Assembly (NCBI GenBank): GCA_001557505.1
Contig: LSAX01000002.1
Coordinates: 4,154,001-4,218,000 of the forward strand
Length of the DNA stretch: 64,000 nt
Origin: Reticulascus tulasneorum
Taxonomy: Eukaryota; Ascomycota; Sordariomycetes; Glomerellales; Reticulascaceae
Direction of reading: 5' to 3'
Shown here: one piece after another, positions 1 to 10,502 of the stretch
Layout of the letters: the number at the start of each line of letters is the position of its first letter
Position numbering within the stretch: the first letter of the stretch is position 1
Notes under the pieces: model-generated
What the model was told of the DNA's origin: nothing
Databases searched by the model: none
The model's input: only the letters and a program-made list of their open reading frames with translations
Made by a program: the position numbers and the translations under genes

Positions 1-2149
1 AACCCCCAGGCAAGGGGAGAGCATCAGATGGAGATGGATGGAATCCATGCTTCGACAAAGTTATAGCTGTTCGGGAGACCTGTCGGTTGGTTTGTCATCT
101 ACTGTGATGTGCAAGGCTAGTTTAGGTGCTGCCGTATCTGCTTATACAACACCCCACCCTACCGGTTTGATGCCCATAATTAGGTTCGACGCGTTCCATG
201 AGAGGGGCATCTAGAGGACTCGTCAGAACCGGCGGCAGCCAAAAGAATCGCTGTGCACAACGCCTCACTTCGTGACCACCCCCTGGCATTTGTACAAGGC
301 GATACAGTGTGCCCGTCCGCCATTCGTTTCTGCGACCGCCTTGCAGTGACATGCAGTAGTGCGGAGCTGGGCCGCAACGTGGGTTGTGGGATGAACTGGC
401 GAGAGTGGACGAGGACGCAGAAGCAGGGGCCCGGGGGGTCTTGTCACGCTGTCCCTCGTGGATGATTAAGAGTGAGGAAGAAATTTTCAATACTCAACGG
501 ATGTCGGCCATGTCTCGGTCGGGCATTTAGTACTCTGTTGGTGCCGCCCTGCAAGTTACGCACTTGCAGGCGATATGTGGTTTCTACTTACGTCTCGAGT
601 GAACGGTTGGCGGGGTGGCTGATGAAAGTCGTAGATCTCCATCCCACTGGTGGCCACGCCAGGTTTCCTCCAGGCTGGCTCTGGCTGCCTGGTTCACAAG
701 GCGTTCCACCCGGCTCCCGGATGCGCCTCGCCAATTGGAAGCGATATCGCCCCCCTATGTAATCATGGGGAGTGGAAAGATGTGTACTATGTAAACGGAC
801 TATTTCTACTTGCGTAGGTCGGATGATAGCTCGCGGTTGACCCCAAGTGAGTATGCGAGAATTTGCGGGAGAGAATAGATGGGGATGTTCCCATGCTATT
901 GCCGGAATCTGGCGAAGCATGACAAGCTCTAGCGCCGCCACGGGCCGCAGCGAACGAGGCCAAATTTTTTTACTTCAGTCTAGACTTTCAGGAATGGGTG
1001 ATGGTCAAGCTGGATCGCCCATGCAACTTGACTCGTTACTGCAGCACTTCAAATCATGGAAGGGGGTTTGAAATGAAGGCGTTCCGGCCAGGCACGGCTA
1101 GCGAGGTGTGGCTGTTGGTGGGTGCATCCCAGACTGGAACGGGCTGAAAGCTCGGGAGGGGTCTCGCTATCGACATGCACCCTCCAGGCTCCTGGGGCGT
1201 CTACTAACGGACCTTAATTAGGTATTAGGTAGGTGGGTAGGTAGTAACTGACAGCTGAGCCCCCCCCCCCCCCCCCCCGTTTCCAGTAATTGCAACTCAA
1301 ACGTGTAAGCGTGGCAAACAGCCCTGGCAACCTCCAGGCAGTGCGCTGCCCCTTCAGAGAATCGTAAATTACTAGGTAATTATCTTCCGCAATTGCGTCT
1401 GGTACTGTACCTGTAAAGCAGAACCAACGGAGTTTGACTTACGCCAGCACCCAAACCCAGGGCGCTGCCTTGCATGCCGCGCTACCTTGCTAATTGACGA
1501 CCTCGCTAGTTATCCCAGGTACTACCTTACCCATTGTCCACGGGTGGCTCCGCCGCCGTGGTTTGGCCGGCAAGCCTCGGGTTGTCAGTTGACATTTCAT
1601 ACTTTTCAGGCTACCACCTCCAGGCAGCGATCCACAAGTTTGCCGCATTGTCGGATCCTCACCAATCCCTTTCTGGACCTCGCAGCTACCCACTCGGTCA
1701 CTTAACCCCATCTCAAGTGGGAGGCCCAAGGGGGGATAACGGGGCAGTCGTAATGGGACGGATCCCCCACCGACCGGGATAGAGCTGCTTCTGCTACCAC
1801 CACACTCCTGGTGTGAGTGACTCCCCACAGCATGCAGGCGGAACGCGACCACCATGACAGCCCAGACCGACACAAGCAGAAACGACCAGAAACCCGAACT
1901 GACAACGGATCTTCTATCTTTCTGCCTCGCCCGAGGGGTTGGATACCAAATCCGGGCCCTGCTAACCCACCTCGTTCCCTGACTAGCACGCATACGCAAG
2001 TAATGACTGGGGAAGGCGTACAACTCGGCACTCCATGGAACTCCATGCCATGCCATGCTATTAAGGCGCCTCCTGCTGCCTGCATCCCTTCTTCTGACCT
2101 TCTTTGTGAGGTGCAAGTACATAAGTGGGCTGAAGCCTCTTTTTGGACG
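1..2149. other. Intergenic, no supported gene
   Basis: No reading frame here has an ATG, domain or splice-consistent extension that I can support. The stretch is fairly GC-rich, which makes chance frames long (a 231-codon frame on the minus strand at 1490-2185 has no recognisable content). Visible landmarks are a cluster of GGTAGGT-type motifs at about 1221-1245 and an uninterrupted run of 19 C at 1260-1278. Confidence 0.6.
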
Positions 2150-3071
2150 ATCCATGTGTGCTTTTCTGGGTTCTCTTGACGCCATCTCTTTTCTCTTGTC
2201 ATCTGCTGCTGGCTGTAATCACCGGAACCATCTTCGTGCCTTCAACTACCAAGCAGTGGACATTAGTATTCAGAAGGACAGCCCACTCGTCGTCTCGCAG
2301 ACGAGCACTCTCACTCTACTAACCCATTCTCTCCGACTCGCTTGCGTTCCGTCTCTCCGCACCTTTATCATTCCTTCCTCTCTCCTCCCCCTTGGCATTC
2401 ACTTACAAGACTTCTGTGTTTTGTTCATCAGTCCACCGGCCAGCCCATCCATCAGTCTATCAGAGGCACATCATACAGTGAATCGTCGCTCGACAGCCCC
2501 CCCGCCCGTTCAATTTTCACCACCACTTTAACTTCAGAAATAGACGCTGGCACTCTGTAGCATCATTTCCACCACAGTGACACGGCTGAGAATCTCGGCA
2601 GCTTCTAGACCACAGATACCAGGCCTCACACCCACTCCACCTTTGCCTTGCCAGCTGATTGGTTCTCCAACCATATCAACATCGTCGTACAAAGCCAAGT
2701 ACACTTAGCAGCGGCACCACCACATTAGCTCTTTAGCACCTGGCACTTGCGCACCCTTTACCACAAGGTCCTGTATTCACCAGCTTGCTTGGCCTATCGC
2801 ATATTTGTCTGCCAGGGCAAGACTCTGGGTCGCCCCCCCCCCCCAATTCCAAGAACCGGGGTGTTTTCTGCAATCATTTGCTTGACCCGATAAGCTATAA
2901 TACCGCCGCGTTTCCCACTCCCACCTATCCATTTGGAGCGTCACAAACAGCACCGCCCACGAACTGCGGACGAAGCAAAACCACTTTCGCCTTGGTATCT
3001 CATACCCCTGTGCTGTCTACGGATCACTGAAGCAGTAGACTTTCGTTTCCGCATCTTCTGACTCCCTCAAG
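2150..3071 (+). promoter_or_regulatory. Pyrimidine-rich promoter/leader of the AAA ATPase gene
   Basis: From about 2150 to the ATG at 3072 the plus strand is rich in CT and CA tracts, as is common upstream of well-expressed fungal genes. It includes a run of 12 C at 2833-2844. No convincing TATA box is seen. The transcription start cannot be fixed from sequence, and part of this stretch is probably 5' untranslated leader. Confidence 0.45.
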
Positions 3072-6000
3072 ATGGATTCGCATGAGACGGCGCCGTCTGA
3101 CCGGCGGGAAGGTAATCCCCCCGCAACGACCGAAGATGCTGCCAAGGTCCTGGCCGACTCCTCTCCCGCAAAGACCGTGGATTCGGAGACAAAGGGAAAC
3201 GAACGGACCGACGCCAGCAAGAAGTCACCAAAGGAGAAATGCAATAAGAAGCATTCCAAGAGCAAGTCTAAGAAGGCCAAGAAATCCATTCCGGTGGAAG
3301 AGAGCTCGACAGAGTCTGCTAGTGACGATGCTGCTGATAGCCCCGCATCATCGGACAGTGACGCCAGTGCAATCGAATCTGATTCCGAATCTGATTCCAA
3401 GAAGAGACGCCTCGCCAGAAAACGTCTGGAGGCGAAGAAGAGCAAGAAGAATGCCCGCGCCAAGAAGACGAAGAAACACATCAAGACACAAACGCCGGCA
3501 TCCGACTCGTCGGACTCAGAAGAGTCCGAATCTGAATCGGTCAATGAATCTGAAGATGACGAGCTCCAATCAAGCCAGGATCTTGCACAACAGATTCAAC
3601 TGTTGCAGCTGCAACAGCAAATGCAACAGCAACATCAGCAGAAGCGTAACAAATTCCAGACATATGGTAACAGTAACTCGGGCCTCCCCCACTACATTCC
3701 TCCTCCACTGGGAGGGGATCGCAATCGAGCCCGCCGGCGTGAGCGGCCAGCTGGGCGAGCTTTGGGACTTGGCAGTCTGGATCCGAACTTGGGGTTGGAC
3801 GGCAAGCTGATTCGCCCACCCCCGCCATCGAAGCAGAAACTAGGAAAGTCAAGCCGCCTGGATTACAAGCGAGTGGACCAGGTTTGGGATAACACTATCC
3901 ATAATTACAAGCTGCAAGACACAGCCGAGAGCACCACCGAGTCGCAGTACGACGAGTATGTGCTTCAAGTGCGCCGGACATTTGACTGGGAGGGGAAATA
4001 CAAGACCACGCTGGTGGACATCAAGAGCAAGTTGTTGCGGGAGGGGTTGCAAGAGGTCATGGGAAATATCAAGGGAGTCAGTCTTGTCGAGGAAATTCCC
4101 AAGCTTGATCCTAACATGCTGTTTTTGTAAGCCTCTAGCTGCTGCGAACTCTCATAGATGGCTTGTTGATTGACAGTTTCGCAGGTATCTCCAAGACATT
4201 CGTTCGCATGTGAAGCAACTCAAAAAAGCGAAGCCTTCCGGTGCAGACAAGCATGAACGTAAGAAGAATCAAAAGCGCAACGAGACCAAGAGGCAACATA
4301 TGAAGGTGCTCCTTAAGTACCTAAAGAAGGACTACGGTCATGTTGAAAAAAGGTACGCTGTGCTTGATTGGGACACTCTATTGACGACTGCTAACTCTTG
4401 TGCTTAGCCTGTATCCAATGCTGGAGAATGGCCTCATCACATTCGACCTTCTCTGGGCTCTTTGGAAGCCAAACACCCTTGCCTACACTACGACGTACGG
4501 TTCCCAGGACGAGCCTCGAGCGTTCAAAGTCGACATGGCAGAGAAACATTATAGCATCGTAAAAGGGGACTTTTACTACATTGAAGGCAAAGTCTGTGCT
4601 CGCATTGTAACCTTGTATTTGATACATGCTGACGAACATTGTAGTACTTCGAGTACGACGGCAAACAATTCGGCTACGGTGGCATGTCAGAGGAAATCGC
4701 CGACTTCCGAGGCGCCCGCAAGATTACCAGTCTCAACTGCTATCCAATCCAGTATCACAAGAATGAGAAGACCTTGCGGAAAGATCTGATTGAGCGGGGA
4801 AAGAAGTTTGTGCAACTTAGCGGAGTGCATTACAAGAGCCACCAGGGCATGGCTTATTACAAAAAGAAGAAATCCATCATCAAAGTCAACATCAATGGAC
4901 GAATTATGGTTGATCCTGCTATTCACAGACGCATCAACCCAAATTACCCCATCTCCTTGGTTCGACCGAAGGATCATGATGTGTTGTCGGACGATGAGGA
5001 TTCGGAAGACGAGTCAGGGTGTGAATGTAACTCTGACTCTGATGCCGGTGCCAGTGCTAGCGGGGGATTGGACGAAGACGAGAAGGTCAAATACGTGACG
5101 AGGGTGTATAGAGACGAAAAGGGGAATGTGCACACTGCCAGAGTGCCAAAGTCCGACGTGGAAGAGCCTGCGAGTAAGGAGATGCTCGACAAGGTTGCCA
5201 GCAAGGATGAAGCAAACGAAACCGATGACGATGGCCCAGGCCACACCTCCAAGGATTCAGAGAATGACAAGGCACCACCGGAATTTACTGAAGAGGAATA
5301 CTTGATTGCGTCACCGGTCCTGCTTGGGTTCGCGTTTGCCGAGAAACTCTGGCTCGAGTTTACGGTATCCGGCGTCAAAGAGATTCAATGGAACGACAGC
5401 GCATACGAGTCGCTGGTCTTGGAGCCAAAGACGAAGGACATTGTCAAGGTGAGTGTTGGACGCGCATTTGCAGATTTTTCTAGCCGCATATGCGGCTAAT
5501 TGTGGCTTGCCCTGCTTTCGCGCTTCTGGTGGTGGGCAGCCTGGTGCCTGATTGAGACCTAAGATGACAGCGGCCACATACTATGACAAGGCTGACGATG
5601 CATGCAGGCACTCGTAGAATCTCACAAGTATCATGCTGCAGAAAGCATCGACGATGTGATCCAGGGCAAGGGCAAGGGTCTCGTTGGTAAGTCAACACCG
5701 CGAGCACGTCACGCATTTGATCTCCGATGATGCGCACAGAGGTGCATGCTGCACACTCGATTGGCTAACGTTTTCATTCATAGCGGTGCTTCACGGTCCA
5801 CCAGGCACTGGCAAGACGCTCACGGCGGAAGGTATTAGTGAACTTCTAAAGTGTCCGTTGTACATGGCATCTGCAGGAGAATTGGGCACCGACTCGCGCT
5901 TTCTCGAGAGCGAGCTGCAGAAGATTCTGGACATTTGCCATGCATGGGGTGCTATCCTCTTGCTCGACGAGGCGGATGTCTTCCTCGAGAAGCGCAACAT

Positions 6001-6496
6001 GCATGACATTCACCGCAATGCGCTGGTCAGCATCTTCCTGCGGCAGCTGGAATACTTCCAAGGCATTCTATTTCTGACTACCAATCGTGTCGAGGTAAGT
6101 CGGCGGGCGCTACTTGGGGTGCCAACAGAGGTTAACATGTGCTCATAGACATTTGACGATGCGTTCCAATCACGCATTCACATCGCCCTCCGGTATGACG
6201 ATCTCGACCAGCGAGCCAAGAAGACCATCTTCAAGATCTTCATCGAGCGGGTTCGGATGCTGGAGAAAATTGACCTCATGCCGTTTTCCGAGGAAGATTA
6301 CACAATCCTTGCGAAGAACGATCTCAACGGTCGTCAAATCAAGAATACGGTCCGCACTGCGCAAGCCCTTGCTGTCAACAAGGGCGAACCACTGAGCATG
6401 AAGCACATCCGGCAGGTGCTGGACGTGCTCACAAGCTTCGACCGGGATTTGAAGGGTGGTAGCGGCTACCAGGATGCCATGAGGAGTTACTTTTAG
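3072..6496 (+). CDS. AAA+ family ATPase with fungal DUF7025-like region
   Basis: Seven exons: 3072-4126, 4185-4352, 4408-4591, 4645-5448, 5608-5686, 5784-6094, 6149-6496. They sum to 2,949 nt (982 aa) with consistent phases. The first ~160 residues are Lys/Ser/Glu-rich with acidic serine runs, followed by a Gln-rich stretch near 175-195. The middle (about 408-620) matches the region fungal AAA proteins carry before the ATPase, with the LLWALWKPN motif. The C-terminal ATPase shows Walker A GPPGTGKT at 768-775, Walker B LLLDEAD near 822-828, a TTNR sensor segment and an SRIH arginine-finger-like motif. Function is inferred only as ATP-driven remodelling; the substrate is unknown. Intron 4 (5449-5607, 159 nt) is longer than the others (53-97 nt). 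An acidic loop lies at about 660-720. Family assignment is firm; the cellular role is not. Confidence 0.93.
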
Positions 6497-7109
6497 GTTG
6501 ACGGTTTTCTTTGGTTTAAGGCTGTTTTCTCCGTTGGTTCTGGCGTTTTAACCTGTTTTCTGGGTCACGAGGACGGTGCTGGTGAGTATCGTTTATGGCA
6601 TGGCGTCTTGGTGACGCGATACATCAGAGTTTAGCAGGGCCTCGAATACTGGATGCTTCCACTCTCTTTCAAGCCATGATTATTGAGCTACTTTCCAGGA
6701 GTTTGGCGGGTTCGGCGAAATAGGACCAGCGTAGACTGCGTATGTTGTTGATCTCAGGGCGGCGCAATGAACATAGGAACTAGCGAGTAGCTGTTTATGG
6801 GCCAAAACTGATCTGCGTGACAATTCACGTTTTAGTACGGACGTAATATTCGCTCTCCTTCTTGACCCACATGCCGAGGATTGCATGTCTCCCAGATGGA
6901 CTTGGCCCCCAAAGTGGACTAAAGTCGTGTAGGATTCGTTTGAAGGACCAACGAGCAAGGATCAACAAGCAAAGACCAACCACAATACGTCATGTCGACA
7001 CTCCAGTTAAGAACCAGGCAGCAGCTCCGTGAATGATCAAACAGCGCTTCATTCTGTTCTCTGCAAAAGCAAACGTGCAATAAATTTTGTGAGAGCGAAT
7101 TACACAAGA
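6497..7109. other. Intergenic; contains a short uORF before the SMI1 gene
   Basis: This is the 3' flank of the AAA gene and the promoter of the next gene. A 16-codon upstream frame (ATG at 7033, TAA at 7081-7083) precedes the next gene's first in-frame ATG at 7110. It would be translated only if the transcript starts before 7033. Nothing else is supported. Confidence 0.5.
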
Positions 7110-8936
7110 ATGGACTACTTCATTCGTTACCTTAGCGACTCCGCCTCCATAGCGGAGGAAAGATCACTTAGTCTGGTCGTTGATCGGGTTCGAGCCACTG
7201 CGGTGAGCCTCGCCGTGCTCGGAGAAGTAGAATCCGGCACACGGCTCCTCACTATTCTGCACGAGCATGGTATCCCGCCCTTTGACTACGAGGAGTTCGG
7301 GGCCGCAAGCCGCTTCGACGAGGAGACATTTCAGAAGAGCCTGGGCGTGGGCTGTCCTGTAGAGGACTACCCTGTCCGTGTTTCTCCACCACGCGCAGAC
7401 CCATATACTCGCGCTGTCTTCTGTTTTGCCTGGGAGCATACCGACACATGGCCAGCCTGGATTTCCATCCCCCGCAGCCGCTCCGACACGGCCGCCGCGC
7501 TCGATGCGCTGGAGATCCACGCACGGGAAGTAGTCTGCGACCGCTTCGGGCCAGAGTGGAAAGAAGACAGAGACACATTTTGGGCCGCCTTTGAGCTCTC
7601 TCAGACTAAGCGTAATCGCGCAAACCCGCATGGCCCTATACCATTGCGCATCATGAAGATGTGGAGTCTTTGGGAACGGATGATCTGTCCTTGGCCGTTC
7701 AACCAGCTTTTGAGGGCAACAGGACGCACAATTGCGCTTGACCTAGCCGTGAGGCTCGGCATTCGGGACCAAATTGGATCACGCGGGGATAATGCGATTA
7801 CCTTTCTTGGGAAATTGATTGTGACTAACTCAGAGGCTGATGATCAGGTTGCCATGTTGGGGAGCATGAGGGCTCTTTGGCAGGCCGGTTGGTTTGGCAC
7901 AAGGGTGAATATGTTTTTGAGAGGGCGTGAAATCGACGTTTGGGCGGTGAGGGATGCAGCGATAAGAGGATGTGACATGTTAAAGAAGAGGTTGGACAGC
8001 GGTCCTTCTCGACCTTATGCTGGTACGACATATGGAGATTTGTTAAAGGTCATCGACGAGGGCACTCGAGCGAATGGGTGCTATGATATCTACTCAATGC
8101 AGATAAGCAGCGTCACGCAGAGAGAAACTGAATCCGAGTCCCAACTCACCGACGCCGACCAAGTTTCGCGCGAGGATCCGCTCCTTTACCCGCCAGCGAC
8201 AGACTCGGAGATCGCCAGTCTCGAGAGTCGACTTGGAATCAGCAGTCCGCTCCCGGATTCATATAAGGAGTTCCTCAAAACTTCGAATGGGCTCAGAGCA
8301 ATCTGGTGGAACCGAACACAGCTGCTCCGCCTACTGAGTCCCATCTCGATTGTGAGAGTGGAGCGTGACGCTGACATTCACGACCAAACCCTCAGTCTCA
8401 TTGACGACAGGGAGCTGCATGGAAAGAGTAACATCGACTGGCCGCCTCTGACGCGTGCAGTTGCCATAAACATAAGTCGCTTCGATGGAAGTGTTTGGCT
8501 TGTGGAGCCCGAGTTCGTCGAAATCGCAAAGCGTAGCTTCTTCCAGACCTACGACTCCTCTCCCCCGCCCGAACAAGACCGCCTCCGCCGCTTAGCGGAA
8601 GAGACATACGGCAGCCTGGACGCTTTGAGAAACCTGCAGTGGGCTACACTGCTGTGGACACCATGGTACGCGGAGCTGATCCCTTACGCCGATGTGCGCA
8701 GCTTTTTGGAGGTGTTGGCGGAGGGGTGTCAGGTTCCTATGAGTCACTGGAAGACGGTGTTTCATCCAGGCGTCATGCAGAGTAACGCAGCTCTGTATCG
8801 ATTCACTGACGATGTGGAAGATGGCGATTTGATAGATTTCACGAAGAGTGAGTTGATTTTGGGACCGGGTAGAAACTTCTCGCTTGGAGGACCAGACCCT
8901 ATCAATGGGGTATATAAGGTCGTGGTTGATGACTGA
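7110..8936 (+). CDS. SMI1/KNR4-domain protein, single exon
   Basis: One uninterrupted frame of 608 aa. The frame extends upstream to 7029, but that codon is GTG; the first ATG is at 7110 (context ACAAGAATGG), so I start there. Residues from about 358 match the SMI1/KNR4 fold: an acidic start, then LESRLG, PLPDSYKEFLKTSNG and a following IWW segment. The ~350 residues before it are not recognised. In yeast, Smi1/Knr4 is a disordered-hub protein linking cell-wall integrity signalling and cell-wall synthesis. The domain is also widespread in other contexts, so that role should not simply be transferred. No signal peptide or membrane helix is seen, suggesting a cytosolic protein. The gene has no introns, unlike most neighbours. 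Confidence 0.85.
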   Translation: MDYFIRYLSDSASIAEERSLSLVVDRVRATAVSLAVLGEVESGTRLLTILHEHGIPPFDYEEFGAASRFDEETFQKSLGVGCPVEDYPVRVSPPRADPYTRAVFCFAWEHTDTWPAWISIPRSRSDTAAALDALEIHAREVVCDRFGPEWKEDRDTFWAAFELSQTKRNRANPHGPIPLRIMKMWSLWERMICPWPFNQLLRATGRTIALDLAVRLGIRDQIGSRGDNAITFLGKLIVTNSEADDQVAMLGSMRALWQAGWFGTRVNMFLRGREIDVWAVRDAAIRGCDMLKKRLDSGPSRPYAGTTYGDLLKVIDEGTRANGCYDIYSMQISSVTQRETESESQLTDADQVSREDPLLYPPATDSEIASLESRLGISSPLPDSYKEFLKTSNGLRAIWWNRTQLLRLLSPISIVRVERDADIHDQTLSLIDDRELHGKSNIDWPPLTRAVAINISRFDGSVWLVEPEFVEIAKRSFFQTYDSSPPPEQDRLRRLAEETYGSLDALRNLQWATLLWTPWYAELIPYADVRSFLEVLAEGCQVPMSHWKTVFHPGVMQSNAALYRFTDDVEDGDLIDFTKSELILGPGRNFSLGGPDPINGVYKVVVDD

Positions 8937-10225
8937 TGTGAGTCAAGCTTCCAAGATTCATAGGACTTGGTCTTCTTGTGGGGTTTGTAACATATTAGTA
9001 ATCGATCACAGATGTTGCATAAGAGATATGATATGCAGCCAGATCTGAGAGAACTTCGGTTGAGGAGGTCTATCTTTGTGCGAGATCTGAGTGCTACTCG
9101 GTCAGGGCACGGTTACTTCGGCAAGATGGACTCGAGCGTAGAATATTCTTGTCGTATTAGTATGACAGGAGCATAATATTGAATTTATATAGCTTTGTAT
9201 GTCCTGGGCAGGGTACCTGGTTAAGAAACTGTGTCGATCGGTATTTCACGCCTAATATCCAAAGTCGTTGGCTGATCAGGTGCAGCGGGCCGTGATCGCT
9301 GGCCCCCAAAGATCCAACCCCTGGTCAACGACCCCGCGATGGGAACGCAAAGCCACGGAATAGACCTAGGGTTGGGCGACGCAGTGATAAGCTTACTTTG
9401 CAGGCTGACTACCTTCCCGGGAGCCACAAGGTGATGTTGATGATCTACCAGGCCAGTGCAACGCAGGAAGGGCTTACGGCCTGAGCCGCGCGGATGTAAG
9501 CTCAGCGTCTTGGTTGATCGGCTTGCAATGAATGAGTTCATATCGCTGCTAGATAGAACTGCAGCATGGTTGTGATATTATTTCCAGAGAAAGGTGAATA
9601 CTTGATGCGATTGCTGGTCTGCATGTATGCGGAGATCTCAACGTAGCTCAAGGCACCGCACTCTATCAATAAGAGCCTAAAAGACCTTCTAAAACATGAT
9701 AGTAATGACATTCCTGTGGCTGGAAATCTTGGAGGCATCGGGCCCCCTCGTCAAAGCTGTTAGATGTTTGACATCATTCAAATGATACTATTCCGATCCA
9801 CGATGTTCTGCCTTGAGGGGAAAGAAAAGATGCAGACTCTTGCTGCTTCTGCGTGGGAGGTTTGGCATGTTAACCATAGTCCATGAGCCACTTGGGCCTC
9901 GAGATTCTTCTGCTTCAGACATTTCACAAGGCGTCGATTCACAGTTTCGTTTCTCAATTGCACCGTTTTCGGGGTTAACACTTCTCTTCTGATTACATTA
10001 AAGAAACACCTCCACGCGCTATACTACAAGGTTCCAGCTGGGCAACCTGTCTGAGATGGAAATAAGACTAGTACAACACGTTTCTCCTCCCACCAATACA
10101 CGATCCATCGTACACAAGATTCAGACGAATCTGCAAGCGGGAAACTAGCCTGAGATGATCCGGACCGCCCATAACTCCAATCCTACAGTCCATGTCTGGC
10201 TCATCCGCTATTCGAATCTGCCTCT
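8937..10225. other. Intergenic between SMI1 gene and the small secreted protein gene
   Basis: This lies between two converging genes and holds both 3' flanks. A 106-codon ATG frame on the minus strand (9221-9541) has no recognisable domain, signal peptide or splice partner, so I do not call it. No repeat or RNA gene is seen. Confidence 0.5.
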
Positions 10226-10502
10226 TCAGCAGTATCCGTAAGATGGGGAGCGCATCTCGCCATCAGAGCAGTTGCAGAAACAGGCGCTTGGAACCCCTGG
10301 GTTTCCGCAGATGCGCCAGCAGGTAACACCTTCTGGGAGACTATGATTCTTGGTTAGCTCGATTCTTGATTCAAACAGAGAAGTGGGTTTCATACGGGTC
10401 CTGAGGAGCTGGGGCAGGAGCTGGAGCTGGAGCTGGAGCTGGAGCAGCAATGGCGGTGGCTGCAAAGAGCAGGGTGGCAGCGAGTTGGAAAAGGCCCTTC
10501 AT
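10226..10502 (-). CDS. Small secreted cysteine-rich protein (73 aa), two exons
   Basis: Exon 1 is 10396-10502 and exon 2 is 10226-10340 on the minus strand. They are separated by a 55-nt intron with a GTATGA donor, a GCTAAC branch site and a TAG acceptor. The 73-aa product begins MKGLFQLAATLLFAATAIAA, a clear signal peptide, followed by a Pro-Ala repeat of about 13 residues. The ~37-residue tail after it carries six cysteines in the order C-x3-C, C-x-C-x-C, then a terminal C. A TATA box (10639-10646) and a CA-rich leader precede it, which strongly supports a real transcript. The size, signal and even cysteine number fit the secreted effector or antimicrobial-like class of fungal proteins. I recognise no named family. 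The Pro-Ala spacer could be a pro-segment or flexible linker. Confidence 0.8.

Noticed and set aside
1490..2185. 231-codon open frame on the minus strand
   Set aside because: No domain, signal peptide, plausible codon pattern or splice partner. GC-rich sequence makes chance frames of this size likely, and it overlaps the promoter side of the AAA gene.
3017..3544. Acidic/Ser-rich 175-codon frame antisense to the AAA gene
   Set aside because: It is the mirror image of the low-complexity Lys/Ser coding sequence on the plus strand; the plus gene is spliced and recognisable.
7029..7109. Extra 27 codons at the start of the SMI1/KNR4 frame
   Set aside because: The apparent start is GTG; nuclear fungal genes start at ATG, and the first one is at 7110.
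9221..9541. 106-codon minus-strand ATG frame
   Set aside because: No recognisable motif, no signal peptide and no splice-consistent extension.
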